From Alphaproteobacteria bacterium (GTDB taxonomy: Bacteria; Pseudomonadota; Alphaproteobacteria; Micavibrionales; Micavibrionaceae), in NCBI GenBank assembly GCA_002690045.1, contig NZDE01000004.1, forward strand, positions 3,816-46,566: 42,751 nt of DNA, in the 5' to 3' direction. Made by a program: the position numbers and the translations under genes. Positions within the stretch are counted from its first letter, which is position 1; each line of letters opens with the position of its first letter. Under the pieces are notes generated by a model. That model saw only the letters and a list, made by a program, of their open reading frames with translations. It was not told the origin of the DNA and made no database searches. This document shows positions 38,255 to 42,751 of this stretch, piece by piece.

Positions 38255-41220
38255 TGAAAATTGGTTTAAATCTAAATATGAGCATGAATGCTGGTATTAG
38301 AACTGCAATAGCATACAACTTTGCAAACATGTCTGAATTACCTTCAGGTATGACAGTATCACGCTCTGGCGGTGCCTGGTACAATGATGTAGATGGATAT
38401 ATCCAATATGAAAGCGCAAGCAACACTGCTAGACTTGGGCGTATATATGATACAGAAATGGGCTTGCTTGTTGAAAAGACTGAAAGCGCCGAAAACCTTT
38501 ATTCACGCCCGTCTGTTGGTGCAGTGGGTGATCATCTAAGCGCAGGCTCAAGCATTGCATCAATCGTTACAGATGCCGACAACCCATGTAAAAACTTGTC
38601 GAGCGGCACAAGCGTATGGGAGTTAGACAATAGCGGTGGGGGCGCGCCTGTAGATGTTGAGTGGGCTGGCGCAATATCAAGCGGCAAAGCTTCGGCTATG
38701 GCATATATTGAAACCGTTAGCGGCGATGCACCCACCTTGTCTATATCTGGCAACGGTACGCAGGAAACAGGCCACACGGTCGCAGGTTATACGCTATATC
38801 GCTGTGAGGATAGATCAGTTGGCGGCTCTGAAAATCTGCGCATATCAGTGCCTGCGGGTTCGGTAGTACGCGTAGCGTGTGTGAATCTACAAGCTTATGA
38901 CTGTTTAACTTCATTCATTGATACAGCCGGTACTGCAGCGACAAGAAACGGTGATGATGTGAACTTTGACGCAGCGCACTATGCGGGGCTTACTGATGTT
39001 ACAATTTTATATGACTTTACTCTTGTTGATGACAGTGGTGAAACAACCCATCTCTTTGAGGTGCGGGATAGCTCTACCAACGAACGCATCACATTTTGGC
39101 AAGGGTCAGGGGTTGGTCAAAACCACGTTAAAAATAGTTCTGGATTTATAGTTAATACAACAACCGCAGCGTATTTTAACAGACAGCGTTCACGTATAGC
39201 GCTTTCATATACAGACGGTCAAATCTATAAATCATTGAACGGCTTTACAGAAATTGACGACACAAGCGCGGGTCAAATTGATTTTGATGCTATTGCTGCG
39301 CAAGGCGCTAACGCAGGATCATTTCTTTCAATAAACAGGTCAGGTTTCGCACCTGCCAATGGTGTTGTACATAGATACACAGTTTATAATAAAGCTTTTA
39401 GCGAGAGCGCTACAAACAGCTTGACTGACCCCAACACAAGCAATGAGCTATGGATCGCCATGTTCGGTGATAGCAACCTGTATCGCTGGGAAGGCTTCTT
39501 TGGCGGCGCACCGCAGGCCGCATTTATAAGCGCTCTTGAAGGCTCTTATTCTGGTGATATTAATATTGTAAATAAAGGCGATTCATCAAGCGCAGCCAAT
39601 TACGATACAGCACAGGCGCAAGGCGTTGATTATTGGTCGGGTAACGGGGATAGTGGCGGCGGCACATCTTGGTTGCAAGCCATAGGCACAGATAACGGTT
39701 ATTCAATTGTAGAAAACACATTTTATCAGAAAAAGAAAGTGGATTATGTGCTTGTCAATATCGCAGCTGCAGACATAGTTGGCATTGCGGATGCTGTGAT
39801 TAATAAGGCTGAATATAAAGCTTCTATGCAAAACGTCCTTGATATTACGCTTGCGGAGTTAGGCGATCAGGTCAAGTTTGTATTTCAGTTCCCACCTAAC
39901 GCGACAAACGGCAATTACACGGACGCAGCAATGCAGGACGTGCGGGACGCAATGCGTGAGCTGGTAAGTGAAAATGATTCAGTGATAGGAAGCTATGACC
40001 TTTATGATGTTACGCTTGTTGATAGCGTCCACCCTAATGAAGCTGAATTTAACAAAGCCGCCGCAAGGGCAGCGAACATAATCCTTAATGATTTAGGCCT
40101 AGCCGCATTAACCGAACCACCGAAGATCACAGGCGGCACATGGGGGCAAAATAAAGTTTATCTTGTCTGTGACAGTAATCTTACAGGTGATGACCCCGCA
40201 TCCATAAGAATTGAAGATGATGGCGCAGCTGTGTCTATATCCAGTGTTGCTATAGAAGACAATATCATTGAGCTAACCCTTTCAAGCGTTATAGCAGAAG
40301 GCAGCACAGTAACCTATTATGTTGGCTACGGGATGATGAACGGCATAGTTGAAGCTGATGTAATCCGCGATACAGCCACAGGCTTGCCGCTTCAAAGCAC
40401 GGGCGAATTAAGCAATTTAGTTTATGATGAAGAAATACCTGCACCGCCTATAGCTGGGTGGGACGGGTCTGAATTGACCTACAACGCAAGCGGCGATATA
40501 GCTGTTACAGGTGAAGACTATCCTTACGGCCTGTCTTACTTCAATAATGATAATTCCCTTGCTGTACTTGCCACGGGGCTACAAACAGTCCAAGTTTGGC
40601 AATTAGCGTCTGCTGGCTCCACCGTTGGTGCCACACGGGACTCCGACAAAGATTATAACCTTGGGGTGAATGCTAACGATATACGCTTCAAACCTGATGG
40701 CAGTGAAATGTATACAGTGGAGGGCGGCAGGTACCTGCGAGTTTACACTATATCAGGTAATGACCCGTCCACTGCATCAAATGTCGCTGCCCGTGAATTT
40801 GATTTTCTTGCAACTAACGTACAGGGGTTTGATATATCACCTGATGGCACGGTTGTTGTCGCATGTACAAGTGCAGCTTCTAATAATATACGGTGGTTTG
40901 AAACGCCTGTCGCAGGGGACTTCTCACAGCTTGTTGAGGACACCAACAAAAACATGGATATTGCGGATGCGCTTGCGCTATACGCTGTTAAATTCGGTGA
41001 TAGTGGTGACGTTCTTTCAGTTATGGATAAAGTCCAAGACAAAGTGCGCTATTTTGACTTAGCAGCGCCTTATGACACAGAGAATATGACAGAAGACGTA
41101 AGCAAGGCCAAAGATATATCAGGACAAGAAACTGACGGTAACGGGGTTGATTGGACAATGGACGGCTCGAAAATGGTCGTTGTTGGCTGGTCGAGCGATA
41201 CTGTTAAGCTCTATGAATAA
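38254..41220 (+). CDS. Tailspike/receptor-binding protein with SGNH hydrolase and propeller-like C-terminus
   Basis: 988 residues from the ATG overlapping the Rz1 stop. The N-terminal part (about 1-390) is beta-rich with a LamG-like stretch (LYDFTLVDDSGETTHLFEVR). Residues about 398-620 look like an SGNH hydrolase: GDSN (Ser407), a block II Gly in NKGDSS, and DSVHP (Asp590, His593). Block III, normally GxND, reads AAAD. A bridging beta domain follows, then a C-terminal propeller-like region (DIRFKPDGSEMYTVEGGRYL, GFDISPDGTVVVAC). It likely binds and deacetylates a surface polysaccharide. Placement after the lysis genes is unusual. Confidence 0.7.
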   Translation: MKIGLNLNMSMNAGIRTAIAYNFANMSELPSGMTVSRSGGAWYNDVDGYIQYESASNTARLGRIYDTEMGLLVEKTESAENLYSRPSVGAVGDHLSAGSSIASIVTDADNPCKNLSSGTSVWELDNSGGGAPVDVEWAGAISSGKASAMAYIETVSGDAPTLSISGNGTQETGHTVAGYTLYRCEDRSVGGSENLRISVPAGSVVRVACVNLQAYDCLTSFIDTAGTAATRNGDDVNFDAAHYAGLTDVTILYDFTLVDDSGETTHLFEVRDSSTNERITFWQGSGVGQNHVKNSSGFIVNTTTAAYFNRQRSRIALSYTDGQIYKSLNGFTEIDDTSAGQIDFDAIAAQGANAGSFLSINRSGFAPANGVVHRYTVYNKAFSESATNSLTDPNTSNELWIAMFGDSNLYRWEGFFGGAPQAAFISALEGSYSGDINIVNKGDSSSAANYDTAQAQGVDYWSGNGDSGGGTSWLQAIGTDNGYSIVENTFYQKKKVDYVLVNIAAADIVGIADAVINKAEYKASMQNVLDITLAELGDQVKFVFQFPPNATNGNYTDAAMQDVRDAMRELVSENDSVIGSYDLYDVTLVDSVHPNEAEFNKAAARAANIILNDLGLAALTEPPKITGGTWGQNKVYLVCDSNLTGDDPASIRIEDDGAAVSISSVAIEDNIIELTLSSVIAEGSTVTYYVGYGMMNGIVEADVIRDTATGLPLQSTGELSNLVYDEEIPAPPIAGWDGSELTYNASGDIAVTGEDYPYGLSYFNNDNSLAVLATGLQTVQVWQLASAGSTVGATRDSDKDYNLGVNANDIRFKPDGSEMYTVEGGRYLRVYTISGNDPSTASNVAAREFDFLATNVQGFDISPDGTVVVACTSAASNNIRWFETPVAGDFSQLVEDTNKNMDIADALALYAVKFGDSGDVLSVMDKVQDKVRYFDLAAPYDTENMTEDVSKAKDISGQETDGNGVDWTMDGSKMVVVGWSSDTVKLYE

Positions 41221-42593
41221 TCTTTATGCATATCAAACGCCAAGGCTTTGACGGTTTCATAATACTCATCCAGTGAAGGCGCACCATATTTGGGGCGTTC
41301 ATATTTGTGTCCCATCAGGTCGCATTGTAAACGTTCATCCACTTTATGCATTCTTAAAAGATCCTGGAATGTGTGACGTAGACAATAAGCCGTTGTGTGC
41401 CTTCCTTCTTTGTTTTGAATAAGGCCGTTTTCTCTCATGTATTTATTCAAAGCCGCGGATAAAGAACTGGACTTACGATAATACTTTTTGAAACCTTCAG
41501 GATATTTTTGAAAAGCCCATAGCGCGGAGCCAGCAAGCGGTATTTTCCGTTCAGAATGTGGGGTTTTAAGCTTAAGATCTTTCTTTGGGCGTATGTGAAC
41601 ATACGGAACTTCAGCATCAAGGAATATATCTTCCTTATCCAAGCCGCAAACTTCAGAAGGGCGCATGCCCGTACTGGCCATTATAGGTATCAGTGCATAT
41701 GCTTCATCATTCAATGTTTTAAAGTTGTCCTGGTTAAGCAACACGTCACGCACGTAATCAATGTCGTAAGATATTCTTTTTCTTTCAGCCTGTTTAATTG
41801 TTACGTTTTTAAAAAGCGTTTCATTGTCCATATCTATTTGCAGCGTTTCTTTTATCGTTCTAAAGATTATGCGAAGATGGCCAAACTGCTTATTGAATGT
41901 ATTGTCAATAATCTCACCCTCATCAAGTCGGTCAATCAGGTGTGATCTGAATTCAAGAACATGCTCACGCTTCAATTCACTTACAAGCCTGTCACCAACG
42001 ATATTGATAAAATTCTGCAAAGCGGCCTTTTTAGGGTTTAGCTTTTTCTTTGCCTGTCTTTCGTCCAGGCCGAAGCGTTGATCTTTTGTGAACTCAACAT
42101 ATTTATCATAGCAATCGGAAAGATGAAGGCGCGGTTCTTCAACGCCACCGAACAGTGCGTCAAACTTACCACCGACCTTTGCAATAGATCCCCTGTTGGG
42201 CAAATCTTTAAATTGTTCAGACCTGGCTATCAATGTAAGCATAAGGTCTTCAGTTTCTTTCGCTTCTAATTCTTTAGAGGTGAGATACTTAAACCCATTT
42301 AGCCTGGCAACCTTAACGGCACGCTGATATTTTTGCTCGTCCAGGCTTCCGCCGTTAATTCTTAGATCATCCCAAAGTGATTCTAGATTGTCGTTTATCT
42401 TAATAGCCTTGCTTTCAGCTATCTTCGGATCCTTCGTCCTTAGTGACTTGTAAACCTCATGCTTGCCGAACAGATCCTTAACGTCTGCTGGCACGCGGCG
42501 CCTATAATGGTAGTTGCCATTACTCTTTCTAAGCTGCAAATAATCCTGTATCAAGGCCTGTTTTTCTTCTTCGTGTTGCATTGTGTGTAGCAT
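41211..42593 (-). CDS. Tyrosine integrase
   Basis: About 460 residues from the ATG at 42593 (a TTG at 42617 would add 8; neither has a clear ribosome site). An N-terminal DUF6538-like start (NYHYRRRVPADVKDLFGKHE), a core-binding domain, then the catalytic domain: Arg in STGMRPSEVCGL, YCLRHTF (Arg-His, with Tyr where the first His usually is), His in LMGHKYERP, and Tyr in DEYYETV. It inserts the phage at the adjacent tRNA end. The 3' end overlaps the tailspike gene by 10 bases, convergent. Confidence 0.92.
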   Translation of the reverse strand: MLHTMQHEEEKQALIQDYLQLRKSNGNYHYRRRVPADVKDLFGKHEVYKSLRTKDPKIAESKAIKINDNLESLWDDLRINGGSLDEQKYQRAVKVARLNGFKYLTSKELEAKETEDLMLTLIARSEQFKDLPNRGSIAKVGGKFDALFGGVEEPRLHLSDCYDKYVEFTKDQRFGLDERQAKKKLNPKKAALQNFINIVGDRLVSELKREHVLEFRSHLIDRLDEGEIIDNTFNKQFGHLRIIFRTIKETLQIDMDNETLFKNVTIKQAERKRISYDIDYVRDVLLNQDNFKTLNDEAYALIPIMASTGMRPSEVCGLDKEDIFLDAEVPYVHIRPKKDLKLKTPHSERKIPLAGSALWAFQKYPEGFKKYYRKSSSLSAALNKYMRENGLIQNKEGRHTTAYCLRHTFQDLLRMHKVDERLQCDLMGHKYERPKYGAPSLDEYYETVKALAFDMHKDYS

Positions 42594-42616
42594 CTTGTGT
42601 GTCAAAGTGTGTAGCA
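42583..42616. repeat. Direct repeats at the integrase start
   Basis: GTGTGTAGCA occurs exactly at 42583-42592 and 42607-42616, 24 bp apart, with another GTGTGT between. These repeats may be arm-type binding sites for integrase or a directionality factor, or part of its promoter. Confidence 0.45.
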
Positions 42617-42637
42617 AAAATGTTTTTAATTAGCAAC

Positions 42638-42656
42638 TCGTTTTAGCTTAAAACGA
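42638..42656. repeat. Palindrome upstream of integrase
   Basis: TCGTTTTA and TAAAACGA form an exact 8-bp dyad around GCT. It lies between the integrase start and the tRNA end, where a regulator of integrase or an excisionase could bind. Confidence 0.45.
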
Positions 42657-42729
42657 TAAAAAACAATCGAAAAAGCTTTATTTATATAGGCTTATATTAC
42701 AGGTGAAAAATAACAATGCAAGGGCAAAA

Positions 42730-42751
42730 TGGCGGAGGAGGAGGGATTCGA
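42730..42751 (-). tRNA. 3' end of a tRNA (probably Ser), candidate attachment core
   Basis: Read on the minus strand this 22-base piece is a tRNA 3' end: T-loop TTCGAAT, T-stem CCCTC, acceptor CTCCTCC, discriminator G and CCA. G73 with a GGAGGAG-type acceptor is most like tRNA-Ser. The window stops inside the gene. Adjacent integrases commonly use such ends as attachment sites, so this may be the true tRNA or the phage's matching copy. Confidence 0.65.

Noticed and set aside
33996-41220. Diversity-generating retroelement, as in Bordetella phage BPP-1
   Set aside because: The capsid genes are BPP-1-like, but no reverse transcriptase ORF and no template/variable repeat pair is visible near the fibre genes.
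1-42751. CRISPR array
   Set aside because: No regularly spaced repeats of 23-40 bases were seen.
1-42751. T7-type RNA polymerase or DNA polymerase
   Set aside because: Tail and core proteins are T7-like, but no long ORF with polymerase motifs is present in either strand.

Overview
The window reads as most of a temperate, short-tailed (podovirus-type) phage genome or prophage. The host is probably an alphaproteobacterium. That guess rests on the flavour of the small phage families (DUF2303, DUF1376, a DUF6456-like protein, a DUF6538-type integrase, a SleB-like endolysin) and on moderate GC content; nothing in the window fixes the genus. The left edge cuts through a gene. The right edge ends inside what looks like the 3' end of a tRNA gene, probably tRNA-Ser, next to the integrase, as expected for an attachment site.

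Layout. (1) Positions 1-8742, minus strand: a leftward early operon of mostly overlapping genes. Starting at its promoter it holds small unknown proteins, an ERF-type single-strand annealing protein, a YqaJ/lambda-type exonuclease, an SSB, a small protein with an SSB-like C-terminal tip, an N4 gp49/Sf6 gp66 family protein, a DUF2303 protein, an XRE regulator, a DUF4942-type DNA methyltransferase, a Lar-like zinc-ribbon protein and further small proteins. (2) 8743-10119: the immunity region. It has two divergent XRE regulators (repressor 9435-9794 minus, Cro-like 9910-10119 plus), TTCAC-N5-GTGAA operators lying inside two early promoters of matching geometry, a candidate repressor-maintenance promoter with an operator abutting its -35 box, and a small membrane protein. 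(3) 10120-12877, plus strand: two DnaA boxes, a small protein, a second DNA methyltransferase, a DUF1376/YdaU-type replication protein, an unknown and a possible late regulator, closed by a terminator. (4) 13071-33984: virion genes. These are terminase small and large subunits, T7-type portal, Bbp19-like protein, scaffold, gp7-like major capsid, Bbp16-like cement, T7-like tail tubular proteins A and B, gp13- and gp14-like internal proteins, a large internal protein, and a giant polyvalent protein. (5) 33996-41220: adsorption and lysis genes. These include a tail fibre with a T7-like N-terminus, a LamG-like protein, a DUF1353 protein, a SleB-like hydrolase, holin candidates, an overlapping Rz/Rz1 spanin pair and a 988-residue tailspike with an SGNH hydrolase domain and a beta-propeller-like C-terminus. 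(6) 41211-42751: tyrosine integrase on the minus strand, a repeat-rich upstream region and the tRNA end.

How it works together. The repressor/Cro pair probably controls leftward recombination/anti-restriction genes and rightward replication/late genes through one operator family. Annealing protein, exonuclease and SSB form a Red-like recombination set. No DNA polymerase, helicase or phage RNA polymerase is visible, so replication and transcription should depend on the host, consistent with the DnaA boxes. The most striking feature is the giant polyvalent gene (25424-33984). Its domain order is continuous (metallopeptidase-like LPD1, MuF C-terminal, second HExxH domain, LPD38-like), but the reading frame is broken by an in-frame TGA at 29540-29542 and a one-base frame change near 31570-31590.
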